NCBI GenBank assembly: GCA_964546935.1
Contig: CAZJLJ010000002.1
Coordinates: 62,001 to 126,000, forward strand
Direction: 5' to 3'
Origin: JALYTY01 sp964546935
GTDB lineage: Bacteria > Vulcanimicrobiota > Vulcanimicrobiia > Vulcanimicrobiales > Vulcanimicrobiaceae
Length of the DNA: 64,000 nucleotides
Below the pieces are notes generated by a model. It was not told the DNA's origin. It saw nothing but the letters and a program-made list of their open reading frames with translations, and did no database searches. The translations under genes were made by a program, and so were the position numbers. Position 1 is the stretch's first letter, and each line of letters opens with the position of its first letter. This document shows, piece by piece, positions 1 through 8,664 of this stretch.

Positions 1-1
1 G

Positions 2-178
2 ATCCCAAGCATGAAGGTCGGATTCCGCACGTTGCTGGCAGCGCAAGCGCTCGGCGATTGGCAATCGCTCGACAAACGCAATCGCCGGGGTGCGCGCATT
101 CATTTGAAAGGCGACATCGACACGGCGCTTCGCGCGCTCATCGGCGCAGTGGACGACGCGCTAACAGCGGGGGTTTAA
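2..178 (+). CDS. Glucose-6-phosphate isomerase domain, C-terminal end (partial)
   Basis: This is an open frame entering from the left edge and ending at TAA 176-178, about 58 residues. The stretch QALGDWQSLDKRNRRGARIH matches the extreme C-terminus of phosphoglucose isomerase domains, especially those of fused transaldolase/phosphoglucose isomerase proteins that sit upstream of gnd-zwf in several phyla. Whether a transaldolase domain precedes it cannot be seen. It is followed one base later by the gnd ATG, so it belongs to the same operon. Function is inferred from tail similarity and context; confidence is moderate because so little is visible. Confidence 0.6.
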   Translation: MPSMKVGFRTLLAAQALGDWQSLDKRNRRGARIHLKGDIDTALRALIGAVDDALTAGV

Positions 179-179
179 A

Positions 180-1085
180 ATGCAGCTAGCCATGATCGGT
201 CTCGGGAGAATGGGCGGCAACATGGTGTCACGCCTGATGCAAGGCGGACACAACCTCGTCGTTTACGATCGTAGCCCGGAGGTTGTGCAACGATACGCGG
301 CCGAGGGCGCGACCCCGGCGAAGAGCGTAAGCGATCTCGCTTCGCTCTTGAGCGCACCTAGAATCGTGTGGATCATGGTCCCGGCCGGAGCGCCGACCGA
401 CGACATGATCGATCAGCTCCTCGGTGTTTTGAAAAGCGGAGACATCATCATCGACGGCGGCAACACCAACTGGAAAGACGGGCTTGCCGCGTACGATAAA
501 TGCAAAGCGAAGGGTGTCAGCCTTATCGATGCCGGAACGTCCGGCGGCATTTGGGGTTTGAAAGAAGGTTACTGTTTGATGGTCGGCGGCGACGACGATG
601 CGGTCAAACGGTGCGAGCCTATCTTCAAAACCCTTGCGCCGGAAAACGGATATGCGCATGTTGGTCCAGCGGGTGCCGGGCATTTTTCGAAGATGGTGCA
701 CAACGGCGTAGAGTACGGAATGATGCAAGCGTACGGCGAAGGATTTGAAATTCTCGAGAAATCGCAGTTCAACTTCGACCTTACGCAAGTCGGTGAAGTA
801 TGGCGGCACGGCAGCGTCGTGCGCTCATGGCTGCTCGATCTTCTGGTGCTAGCCTTAAAGGACGATCCGGGCTTGAAGAACATCCGCGGATACGTAGAGG
901 ACACCGGTGAAGGGCGTTGGACTGTTCAGGCCGCGATCGATGAAAGCGTTCCGGCTCCGGTAATTACGCTCTCCTTGATGGCGCGATTTGCTTCGCGGCA
1001 AGACGAATCGTTCAGCGCGAAAGTTGCTGCCGCATTACGCAACCAATTTGGTGGACACGCGGTGAAGACCGAGACTCATGTCTGA
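180..1085 (+). CDS. gnd: 6-phosphogluconate dehydrogenase, short (decarboxylating) form
   Basis: Oxidatively decarboxylates 6-phosphogluconate to ribulose-5-phosphate in the cytoplasm. The 301-residue length matches the short GntZ/YqeC-like class rather than the ~470-residue E. coli Gnd. Visible are the N-terminal Rossmann motif GLGRMGGNM (residues 7-15), the substrate-binding GGNTNW segment (~96-101), GTSGGIWG (~119-126), and the catalytic-helix region with K and N in HFSKMVHNGVEYGMMQAY (~164-181). ATG 180 lies one base after the preceding stop, and its own end overlaps zwf by 8 bp (ATGTCTGA), implying translational coupling. The short class often prefers NAD, but cofactor use was not determined here. 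Confidence 0.93.
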   Translation: MQLAMIGLGRMGGNMVSRLMQGGHNLVVYDRSPEVVQRYAAEGATPAKSVSDLASLLSAPRIVWIMVPAGAPTDDMIDQLLGVLKSGDIIIDGGNTNWKDGLAAYDKCKAKGVSLIDAGTSGGIWGLKEGYCLMVGGDDDAVKRCEPIFKTLAPENGYAHVGPAGAGHFSKMVHNGVEYGMMQAYGEGFEILEKSQFNFDLTQVGEVWRHGSVVRSWLLDLLVLALKDDPGLKNIRGYVEDTGEGRWTVQAAIDESVPAPVITLSLMARFASRQDESFSAKVAAALRNQFGGHAVKTETHV

Positions 1086-2631
1086 CTCAGTTGCGACGCT
1101 TGACGGCAAACAGGCGATCAATCCACTCCGTGCGGGACTGCAAAGCGAACGCGTAACGGACCCGTGCAGCATCGTGTTCTTCGGCGCGAGCGGCGACCTG
1201 TTCAAACGCATGCTGCTACCCGCGATGTACGCGATGCGCTTGAACGGCGTTCTCCCCAACGATTTCGCGATCGTCGGATTCTCTCGTTCGCAATACACCG
1301 ACGACGAATTCCGCCAGTATTGCAAAGAGCAGCTCGAAGAGTTCGCCCCGCCCGATGAGAAGCCTCAAGGTGCGCTGTGGGACGACTTCGCAAAACGTAT
1401 CAGCTACATAAGTGCCGACTTCAACGACACGAACTGTTACGTGAGCTTGAAAGAACAGCTGGAAGAGAACGATGCCCATCTCGGCACGAAAGGCAACCGG
1501 CTGTACTACCTCTCCACGCCTCCGTCGGTCTTCCCGATCATCATCGAACACATAAAATTGGCGGGCTTGGATCCTGCGAGCAACGATCGCGGCTGGTCTC
1601 GAATCGTCATCGAAAAACCGTTTGGCACCGATCTGGATTCCGCCCGCGCGTTGCAACAGACCGTGGACCGAGTCTTCCGCGAGTCGGAAGTCTACCGCAT
1701 CGACCACTATCTCGGCAAAGAGCCGGTGCAAGACATTATGGCGCTGCGCTTTGCGAACACCATTTTCGAACCGGTTTGGAACCGCAATTACGTTCAATCG
1801 ATTCAAATCACGGCGGCCGAGCAACTCGGCGTAGAAGGCCGTGGCGGATACTACGATCAGGCCGGCGCTCTGCGCGACATGATTCAAAATCACGTTATGA
1901 ACCTGCTTGCGCTTGTAGCGATGGAGCCGCCGGCCACGGCCGAGGCAGACGCGATCCGCAACGAAAAATATAAAGTGTTCTCCGCAATCATGCCGCCCTC
2001 GCACGCCGACGTTGCCGAAATGGCGGTGCGCGGCCAGTACGGTCCCGGCTCCATCAACGGAAAACCCGTCCCCGGCTATCGTGAAGAGCCGGACGTTGCT
2101 CCGAACTCGAACACCGAAACTTACGCCGCCGTCAGGCTCTTCGTCGAGAGCTGGCGCTGGGCGGGCGTGCCCTTCTACTTACGTTCCGGTAAACGGTTGG
2201 CGCGCAAGGTCTCCGAAATCGCGGTAACATTCAAACCGATTCCGCATCGTTTCTATGGCGACGCGAGCGATAAAATCGAACCCAATGCGCTTGTGATCAA
2301 GATCCAGCCTGACGAAGGCGTAGCCATGCGCTTCTCCGCGAAAGTGCCCGGAGCGAAGAACCACATTCGCAGTGTCTTCATGGACTTCAACTACGGCAGC
2401 GGGTTCGGCGTGCAATCACCGCCTGCGTACGAACGATTGATTGCAGACGCAATGCGGGGCGACCAAACGTTATTCACGCGTTGGGACGCCGTCGAACGCG
2501 CCTGGGAAGTCGTCACGCCGATTTTAGACGTCTGGCAAAATACGAAAGACTTCACGTTTCCGAACTACCCGGCCGGCAGCCAAGGGCCTGAATCGGCGAA
2601 TCGTCTCTTCCCGGATTGGCGTCCGCTGTGA
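1078..2631 (+). CDS. zwf: Glucose-6-phosphate 1-dehydrogenase
   Basis: Catalyses glucose-6-phosphate to 6-phosphogluconolactone, the entry step of the oxidative pentose phosphate pathway. It is 517 residues, normal for the family. Visible are the nucleotide-binding FGASGDLFKRML (~31-42) and the diagnostic active-site RIDHYLGKEPVQ (~203-214) with its catalytic His and substrate Lys. The start overlaps the gnd stop and the end overlaps the opcA GTG (GTGA). Immediate linkage to opcA suggests a G6PDH that depends on, or is modulated by, OpcA, as known in cyanobacteria and actinobacteria. Confidence 0.96.
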   Translation: MSDSVATLDGKQAINPLRAGLQSERVTDPCSIVFFGASGDLFKRMLLPAMYAMRLNGVLPNDFAIVGFSRSQYTDDEFRQYCKEQLEEFAPPDEKPQGALWDDFAKRISYISADFNDTNCYVSLKEQLEENDAHLGTKGNRLYYLSTPPSVFPIIIEHIKLAGLDPASNDRGWSRIVIEKPFGTDLDSARALQQTVDRVFRESEVYRIDHYLGKEPVQDIMALRFANTIFEPVWNRNYVQSIQITAAEQLGVEGRGGYYDQAGALRDMIQNHVMNLLALVAMEPPATAEADAIRNEKYKVFSAIMPPSHADVAEMAVRGQYGPGSINGKPVPGYREEPDVAPNSNTETYAAVRLFVESWRWAGVPFYLRSGKRLARKVSEIAVTFKPIPHRFYGDASDKIEPNALVIKIQPDEGVAMRFSAKVPGAKNHIRSVFMDFNYGSGFGVQSPPAYERLIADAMRGDQTLFTRWDAVERAWEVVTPILDVWQNTKDFTFPNYPAGSQGPESANRLFPDWRPL

Positions 2632-3605
2632 GCTTAGACGTCGCTCCGCTCGTAGACGAACTGAATCAAGCGCGCAACAACAACGGGCCGAATGCGGCCA
2701 CGATGACGTTCGTGGTGTATTTCGAGGACGCATCGATTGCCGATTGGATCCGCGAAAGAACGCGTCTCGTAATCGCGCAGCATCCCGCTCGTGTTATCGT
2801 TCTCGATGGATCTCAAACTCCGGAATCGCAACGCATCGATACGCTCGCGATGCAAGCCGAGTGGATAGAAATCGGGGTTCGCGGAACATCGGGCACCGAC
2901 TTGGAGAACGCTGTTGCCGAGCTGGCGCTTGCGGAAGCACCGATCGTGCTCGCGTGGATCGCGTCGCGCATCACCGCCGACGATCGTTTTCCAACGCTTG
3001 CGAGACGCGTTCAAACGGTGATTTGCAACAGCTCCGTCATGGATTGCGGAACCGCACCGCAGCGAGACCTAATCGCTTTCATGGAGCAGCACCCGGAGAT
3101 CCATGTCCAGGACCTTGCGTATCTTCGCATCGCGGGTTGGCAGGACGTGATCGCGCAGTTTTTCGACGAACGCGAGACGATGGACGATCTATTCCATTTG
3201 CACCGCGTCGAGATCGCATGCGGTTCGGAGGCCGAAGCGTATTATTTCCTCGGTTGGCTCGCAAGCCGTTTGGAGTGGCAGCCGTGCCAAGGCAATACGA
3301 TGTGCAACCGTGACGGTGAAACTATTACGTTCAATATCATCCGCGAAGGGCCGCCACGGCGTCTCCAGCGCGTAACGGCCTCCAGTGACGGAACGACATT
3401 TTCAGCGCAGGTTTTGGAGGGCGATTCGAACGTGATGTGCCTCGAAGCCACCGGCGAACATGCCAAGGATCGGCGCTGCGCGCCGGTTTTCGGCATGGAG
3501 CTCGCATCGCTTGTGCAACGAGCAATTTTGCAAAAACAACGCGACCGCGTGTTTCAAGAGACGACCGCAATGGTCAAGCAAATCATCGATCGCCAGGAAC
3601 GGTAA
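2628..3605 (+). CDS. opcA: Glucose-6-phosphate dehydrogenase assembly protein OpcA
   Basis: A 325-residue protein between zwf and pgl, the standard opcA position. I recognise the family from overall pattern and context (N-terminal alpha/beta domain, then a C-terminal domain with the GWLASRLEWQP segment at ~205-215) rather than from catalytic residues; OpcA has none and acts as an allosteric/assembly partner of Zwf. GTG 2628 is chosen because it forms a GTGA overlap with the zwf stop; an in-frame TTG at 2616 is less likely. The stop TAA 3603-3605 sits one base before the pgl ATG. Confidence 0.82.
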   Translation: MSLDVAPLVDELNQARNNNGPNAATMTFVVYFEDASIADWIRERTRLVIAQHPARVIVLDGSQTPESQRIDTLAMQAEWIEIGVRGTSGTDLENAVAELALAEAPIVLAWIASRITADDRFPTLARRVQTVICNSSVMDCGTAPQRDLIAFMEQHPEIHVQDLAYLRIAGWQDVIAQFFDERETMDDLFHLHRVEIACGSEAEAYYFLGWLASRLEWQPCQGNTMCNRDGETITFNIIREGPPRRLQRVTASSDGTTFSAQVLEGDSNVMCLEATGEHAKDRRCAPVFGMELASLVQRAILQKQRDRVFQETTAMVKQIIDRQER

Positions 3606-3606
3606 A

Positions 3607-4341
3607 ATGGCTTCCGAGTTGCGTATTTGTCCCGATGCCGCCGCCGTTGCACACGCGCTTGCCGAGCTATTCGTCAGTTCGGCAAAAGAAGCCATCGCAC
3701 AGCGCGATCCCTTCGTGGTCGCGCTCTCCGGCGGAAGAACGCCGAAAGCCGCGTACGAGCTGCTCGGGCAGCCCCCGTTTTCAAATGCGCTGGATTGGAG
3801 CCGCGTCGTCGTGTTCTTCGGAGACGAACGGTGCGTGCCACCGGATGACGACCAATCAAACTACAAAATGGCAAACGAGGCTTTCCTGCGAGTGGTCGGC
3901 ATCCCGCAAGCGAACGTTCATCGCGTTCACGGCGAAGACGATCCTCAAGTTGCCGCACGGGCGTATCGAGAAGAACTGATCGCTACGCTTGGAGAGCATC
4001 CCGTCTTCGATCTCGTCTTGCTCGGAATGGGCGAAGACGGCCACACCGCATCGCTCTTTCCCGGGACCGATCCGCGGGAAGGTAACGACGAGTTAGTGCG
4101 TCCCGTCTATTCCGAGGCACATGGCCAGTGGCGTATCACTCTCACTCCCAAAGTGATCAACGCAGCGCGCAAGATCGTTTTTACCGTCGAAGGTGCAGCG
4201 AAAGCAAAGGTGCTGGCGCAAGTGCGTGAGGGTCCGAAAGACCCGCTTCGCTTTCCGTCTCAAATCATCGCTCCTGAGAACGGAACGCTGATTTGGCTTG
4301 TCGATCGAGCCGCAGCCGGCGATTCGGATAATCGATCGTAA
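3607..4341 (+). CDS. pgl: 6-phosphogluconolactonase
   Basis: Hydrolyses 6-phosphoglucono-1,5-lactone, closing the pathway step between zwf and gnd. From ATG 3607 the protein has 244 residues, typical for the DevB/SOL family. Diagnostic segments are ALSGGRTPKAAYELL (~39-53), FFGDERCVPPDDDQSNY (~69-85) and GMGEDGHTASLFPG (~138-151) carrying the catalytic His. It ends the operon. Its last 77 bp overlap the 3' end of the convergent aspartyl-protease-like gene on the other strand, so the two transcripts must form antisense overlap. Confidence 0.94.
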   Translation: MASELRICPDAAAVAHALAELFVSSAKEAIAQRDPFVVALSGGRTPKAAYELLGQPPFSNALDWSRVVVFFGDERCVPPDDDQSNYKMANEAFLRVVGIPQANVHRVHGEDDPQVAARAYREELIATLGEHPVFDLVLLGMGEDGHTASLFPGTDPREGNDELVRPVYSEAHGQWRITLTPKVINAARKIVFTVEGAAKAKVLAQVREGPKDPLRFPSQIIAPENGTLIWLVDRAAAGDSDNRS

Positions 4342-5200
4342 CGATCGCATCCGCGTACGCGTTCGCACCAAGTTTCCCGGCAACCTGATCGCCCGCAAAG
4401 ACATCGTCTCCGGGACGCGTCGTAAAAGCGACCGGCCCCAATTCAACGGCCCCAACTCGTACTTGCGGTACGACGATGCGATCGAAGCCCGGCGAGGAAC
4501 CGACATCCCGGCTTACTTTCCACGAGGGGTGCAGCAGATGCCACCGTTCTAGCGTTGCGCGCGGCACGAAGCTCGTGGCCTGCACTTCAGGACCGCCTTC
4601 ACGCCAAGTCGGAGAGTACGCGATCGATGCGGCGGTGTCGAACGCCATAGTCAAAGCTTCATCGCCGACGACGGCTAGGACACGCGGATAGTTATTGTCG
4701 ATCGTCAATTCGATCGTCGTGTCCTTGATATCCAGCGGCGTCGAAAGCATTTGCATCGTGCGCGCCGGATAGTTCAAGCGCCAAATGCGTTCCGCGAACC
4801 ACGTGCGACCCAGTTGCGCGTCGAATCCTTGGAGAATCGGATCGCGTTTGTCGGCGTCGGTTCGCTCGAACACCGGCAATTCGCCCCCTTCAAGAACAAT
4901 GGGCGGGATGGTGTAAGGTTTGCGAAACGGAGGAAGTACCGCGCGCCGTTTTCCGGCGTCGCGGTGAAAAGGCAGGCCGAACGTTTCAATCGCGGAGTCG
5001 AAGATGAATCCGCTGCCGTCGGTATCGAGCCAGCACGTGAACGTACGGCCGTCCAATGCTCGTGGCACCGCGAAGAATCGGCCGCCCCCGACCTCGACCG
5101 GAATCTCTACCGGAGCCGCGGGCGTCGGCGCGGCAGCCGGAGTCGCGGCACCTAATAGAGGTACCGCACCGACCAAGAAGATGAACGATCGGCGGTCCAC
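4265..5200 (-). CDS. Secreted retropepsin-like aspartyl protease, two half-sites
   Basis: A 311-residue protein with a signal peptide (MDRRSF... hydrophobic to ~residue 25, then an Ala/Pro-rich linker). Two aspartic-protease-like motifs are visible: CWLDTDGSGF (~56-65) and MAFDTAASIAY (~185-195), the second a good D-T-A form and the first degenerate (DTDGS). This suggests an internal duplication of a retropepsin fold, as in bacterial PerP/gag-asp_proteas proteins. Substrate is unknown. A larger relative with the same layout lies at 58714-60177. The 3' end overlaps pgl by 77 bp. Confidence 0.7.
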   Translation of the reverse strand: MDRRSFIFLVGAVPLLGAATPAAAPTPAAPVEIPVEVGGGRFFAVPRALDGRTFTCWLDTDGSGFIFDSAIETFGLPFHRDAGKRRAVLPPFRKPYTIPPIVLEGGELPVFERTDADKRDPILQGFDAQLGRTWFAERIWRLNYPARTMQMLSTPLDIKDTTIELTIDNNYPRVLAVVGDEALTMAFDTAASIAYSPTWREGGPEVQATSFVPRATLERWHLLHPSWKVSRDVGSSPGFDRIVVPQVRVGAVELGPVAFTTRPGDDVFAGDQVAGKLGANAYADAIVTIDYPNRRLRLDRQAKSAFRSQER

Positions 5201-5232
5201 GTTCCAATCATACAGCTTTTCTCCGCAAATAG

Positions 5233-5258
5233 AAAAAGCCGCCCAGCCGGGCGGCTTT
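5233..5258 (-). terminator. Rho-independent terminator of the efflux operon
   Basis: Ten-base perfect arms (5235-5244 and 5249-5258, AAAGCCGCCC/GGGCGGCTTT) with a 4-nt loop. Read on the minus strand they are followed by five T. It lies just after the 40-residue tail ORF (stop 5261-5263), so that ORF is inside the efflux transcript. Confidence 0.85.
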
Positions 5259-5260
5259 CC

Positions 5261-5383
5261 TTAACGAGGACGCTGATTCCAGCGCTCGAGCTCTCTACGA
5301 TAGAGAAGCGCGTAGCGCATCTGGAGTTTGCGATACGTCGATTCGCTGATGACCAATCGTTTGTTGTTCGAATAAATCGTCAT
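5261..5383 (-). CDS. 40-residue basic tail protein coupled to tolC
   Basis: A short frame whose ATG (5383-5381) overlaps the TolC stop as ATGA and whose TAA (5263-5261) abuts the intrinsic terminator. The product begins MTIYSNNKRLVISESTYRKL and is Arg/Tyr/Leu-rich, with no signal peptide or membrane segment. I do not recognise a family. The 4-bp overlap and position before the terminator argue that it is translated; alternatively it is chance. Length and amphipathic helical character (many Arg/Leu/Tyr in the second half) would fit a small adaptor or regulatory peptide, which is inference. Confidence 0.5.
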   Translation of the reverse strand: MTIYSNNKRLVISESTYRKLQMRYALLYRRELERWNQRPR

Positions 5384-7104
5384 GGTTTCACGGCTCCTTG
5401 GCCGAGTGTATTCAAGGTAACGTTATTCGCACTTAAAATAGTTCCGTCTACTCGCTGTAATTCTACTACAGCTTTGTTGAGATCGGTCTGGGCCTGCAGT
5501 TCGCTCCCCTCGGCTTGCACTAACTCCAGCTGCCGCTGCGTTACCAAGAACGTCGTGGATTCGCCATTGCGGAACTTACGTTGTTCGCTTGCGAAGACTT
5601 GTGCCGCCGCCTCACGCGCCTGACGTGCTGCATAGAGTCGTGAAGTCGAAGCCTGATATGCCTGGATCGCGTTACGTACTTCGAAAAGAATTCGCTGGTC
5701 GAGGCTTTGGCTTTGGATCTTGACTTGGCGTTCCTGTTCTTGAGCCACCGCGAGATTTGCTTTGGCGGTATTGTTCCCTATTGGCTGCGTAATCAGCACG
5801 CCGGCCTGATACGTTGGGAATTTTCCTATGTTTCCGTACGCGGTGCCATACCGGCCGTCCAAGTACGGCGGAGGGGTCGCGCTGCCAAACGCGCCTCCAA
5901 GCGGAGGTAACGCACTACCGGCAAAGCCGTTTCCTTGGTAGTTCAGTTGCAAGTCCACTTGCGGCTTCTTTTGATTGCGCGCGTACGCCAAGTTGATAGC
6001 GACCTGTTGTTGTTGGGAGGCGATCTGGCGCAGTTCCGGGCGATTGGCCATGGCGTTTGTCAGCACTTGTGCGAGCGACGGAGTATTCGGGAGCTGCTCG
6101 ACCGGCGACGTTGGAACGAGGTTTGCCATCCAGACGGGATCGGCGGGATCGGTGACGACTTCGCTCTTCAATTGATTCTGCAGAATGGCTACGTTCTGCA
6201 GCGCGGAATAAACCGCGTTTTGAAAGTTGGCTACCTGCGTGGATGACTCTACGGCATCGATCGGTGCTCCGGCCCCGCGCTTGGCAAGACGTACGTTGCT
6301 GTGTTGCTGCACGATGGCGGTATGAAGCGCGTCTTCCTGAATCGCTACGTTACGCCACGCTGCCACCAGATCCCAATAAGTATTTGAAACGTTCGCAATC
6401 GTCGACGAAGCCGTAACGAAGGTTCCGGCCTGCGTGCCCGATTCGCTCGCGCGAGTCAGAAGGAGCTGGCGTCTCACGTCGTTTCCGGCACCAAACCCTT
6501 TGAGCAGGGGCTGCGTGACCTGCACGTTTAGTGAGGTGAGGTAGTACGGATTGAACGCGTTTACGAAGGTGTTGTCTGCGACGCGTGATTGTGTAAGCGT
6601 GACGCTGTACTGGCCGCCGGTTGCGGTTTGTCCCGAAACGCCTGCCTCGAGATTAAGGAAGTTCTGCGAGATCGGTGTGAAACCGGGTCCCGCGAAGAAC
6701 GCATTCTCCGGCGCGGTCCTGTCGTTTTTGATGGACGGCTCGAGCAGAAACTTTACGTCATACGCCCCTTTGGCCGCGCGAATTTGATAGTTTGCGATCC
6801 GTGTGTTCGATGCGGAGACTGCCAAATCGGCATTTTTCAAGAGCGCCATGCCGACCGCGTCGTTCAGCGAAATTCCAACGAACGGCTGTTGCGTAACGCC
6901 GATGATATCTGCGGATTTCGGAGGATTGCTAGGGGCGGTATATCCGGGCGCAACGGTGGGCGTAACTGGAACGACTGGTGACGGCACCGGCGTCGGAATT
7001 GCTGCTCCCTCAGGCGGCGGCGACGGTGCAGCGCAAACCGCAAGAGGCAATGATCCCGCAAGTGTTGCCAGTGCAACGAGCGACGAAAGAGTGCGTGTCT
7101 TCAC
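5380..7104 (-). CDS. TolC-family outer-membrane efflux channel
   Basis: About 574 residues from GTG 7104, chosen because AGGAG lies 5-6 bases upstream and a signal peptide follows directly (KTRTLSSLVALATLAGSLPLAVCA). A Pro-rich linker (~25-65) is followed by the duplicated coiled-coil/beta-barrel OEP repeats: N-terminal half with SVTLTQSRVAD and VTQPLLKGFG, C-terminal half with AGVLITQPIGNNTAKANLAVAQEQERQ. It forms the outer-membrane exit duct for the adaptor and MFS pump encoded just upstream (8 bp from the MFS stop). Substrates are unknown. Confidence 0.92.
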   Translation of the reverse strand: MKTRTLSSLVALATLAGSLPLAVCAAPSPPPEGAAIPTPVPSPVVPVTPTVAPGYTAPSNPPKSADIIGVTQQPFVGISLNDAVGMALLKNADLAVSASNTRIANYQIRAAKGAYDVKFLLEPSIKNDRTAPENAFFAGPGFTPISQNFLNLEAGVSGQTATGGQYSVTLTQSRVADNTFVNAFNPYYLTSLNVQVTQPLLKGFGAGNDVRRQLLLTRASESGTQAGTFVTASSTIANVSNTYWDLVAAWRNVAIQEDALHTAIVQQHSNVRLAKRGAGAPIDAVESSTQVANFQNAVYSALQNVAILQNQLKSEVVTDPADPVWMANLVPTSPVEQLPNTPSLAQVLTNAMANRPELRQIASQQQQVAINLAYARNQKKPQVDLQLNYQGNGFAGSALPPLGGAFGSATPPPYLDGRYGTAYGNIGKFPTYQAGVLITQPIGNNTAKANLAVAQEQERQVKIQSQSLDQRILFEVRNAIQAYQASTSRLYAARQAREAAAQVFASEQRKFRNGESTTFLVTQRQLELVQAEGSELQAQTDLNKAVVELQRVDGTILSANNVTLNTLGQGAVKP

Positions 7105-7112
7105 CTGTTCTC

Positions 7113-8648
7113 CTATTCGACTGTTATGGCGCCGCCCAACCGCGGCTTGTTCAATAAAATTACGAGCGGCGCTAGTGCAATCGAGATGACTGCGACCCAC
7201 CGCGATGTATCGGCGTACGATTGAACCGACGCTTGCGATTCAACCATGCCTTCCAGGTTGATTAGCGCGCCGGCATCGTGTTGACCGCCGTTGTGTTGTA
7301 AATAGCTCGCGGTAGCCGAACTATGTAAGTTCACCGCCGCAGCAAGATCGTTTTGATGCGCGGTCGTCCCGCGAACGAGCAAAGTAACAAGCACTGCCGT
7401 CGCGATGCTGCCGCCGACCTGGCGTGAAAGATTGAAGAAAGCGGACGTTGCCGGGACTTCTTTGTCGGGAACGCTACCCAGCACCGCAATCGAAAGCGGC
7501 ACGAAGATCTGCGACAAGCCGATTCCACTTACTATCAGCGATAAAACAAAGGTTCCGAACTGCGATTGCGGAGTGGTGACGCCGGCAAGGATCCAGTTAG
7601 AAATGCCGAGCAAAACGAAGCCGAGTGCCGTCGAAATACGCGGGTCTATAACGCCACGGCTTGCAAGCGCAGCGGTTATGGGCGTAAAGATCATGACCGA
7701 GACGGCGCGCACGAGCATCGTCAACCCCGACATCGTTGCAGTAAACCCTAGTGAATTCTGCAAGTACTGTGGAAGAACCAAGATCGATCCGTACAAGCTC
7801 ACGCCCAAGACGGCGCCCAGAATACTTCCCGCGGCGACTTGGCGCAAGCGCAGTACGTGCAGATTGACGACCGGGATCGCGCTGCGCAGCGTCCACCAAA
7901 TGAACGCCACGATTCCTACCACCGACACGGCAGTCAACAACCGAATGTTCGGATCGCTAAACCAATCGTACTGCTGGCCTTGATCGAGGACGTATTGCAT
8001 TGCGCCCAGTCCCGTGGCAAGTAACCCTAATCCTACCCAATCGAGTCTCTTGCGCTGCGGTTCTTCCGGATTACGTAGAAAGAACCAGATCAGTGCGGCC
8101 GCGATGATGCCGACCGGCAGATTGATATAGAACGCCCAACGCCACGTTAGATTGTCGGTAATCCATCCGCCGAGCACCGGACCGAGAGCCGGTCCCACGA
8201 TGACGCCCATTGCAAAAATGCCCTGCGCTTGTCCCTGTTCTTGTAACCGATACGTATCGCGTAGAATCGCTTGCGACGTAGAAATCAGGCCGCCGCCGCC
8301 GATGCCCTGGATGATTCGCCAGAACACCAGTTGCTCGAAGCTTCCGGCGAGCCCGCACATGAGCGACGCGATCGTAAAGAGGACGATCGACGCAAAGAAA
8401 TACTGCCGCCGGCCGAACCGCGCGGCCAGCCAGGGCGTGATCGGGATCACCACCACATTAGCGATGATGTATCCCGTCACAATCCATGCGCCTTGATCGA
8501 CCGAGACGCCGAAGTTTCCTTGAATGTTCGGCAGCGCGACGTTTACGATCGTGGTGTCGACGATTTCAAGCAGGGTTGCCGCGATGACCGCGACGCTCAC
8601 GATGACCCTACGTAGGCCGGTTTCGACCACGCTTATCGGCTGTGCCAT
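7113..8648 (-). CDS. DHA2-family MFS drug exporter (EmrB/QacA type)
   Basis: 511 residues with about 14 hydrophobic segments. Family hallmarks: TTIVNVALPNIQGNFGVS in TM1, QGAWIVTGYIIANVV in TM2, motif A-like WLAARFGRRQYF, and motif C GVIVGPALGPVLGGWITD. EmrB-type proton-driven exporters work with an EmrA/HlyD adaptor and TolC, both encoded in this operon (adaptor 16 bp upstream, TolC 8 bp downstream). A paralogue with the same signatures lies at 40112-41650. Substrates cannot be predicted. Confidence 0.93.
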   Translation of the reverse strand: MAQPISVVETGLRRVIVSVAVIAATLLEIVDTTIVNVALPNIQGNFGVSVDQGAWIVTGYIIANVVVIPITPWLAARFGRRQYFFASIVLFTIASLMCGLAGSFEQLVFWRIIQGIGGGGLISTSQAILRDTYRLQEQGQAQGIFAMGVIVGPALGPVLGGWITDNLTWRWAFYINLPVGIIAAALIWFFLRNPEEPQRKRLDWVGLGLLATGLGAMQYVLDQGQQYDWFSDPNIRLLTAVSVVGIVAFIWWTLRSAIPVVNLHVLRLRQVAAGSILGAVLGVSLYGSILVLPQYLQNSLGFTATMSGLTMLVRAVSVMIFTPITAALASRGVIDPRISTALGFVLLGISNWILAGVTTPQSQFGTFVLSLIVSGIGLSQIFVPLSIAVLGSVPDKEVPATSAFFNLSRQVGGSIATAVLVTLLVRGTTAHQNDLAAAVNLHSSATASYLQHNGGQHDAGALINLEGMVESQASVQSYADTSRWVAVISIALAPLVILLNKPRLGGAITVE

Positions 8649-8664
8649 CGAGTTTTGAGTCTTT

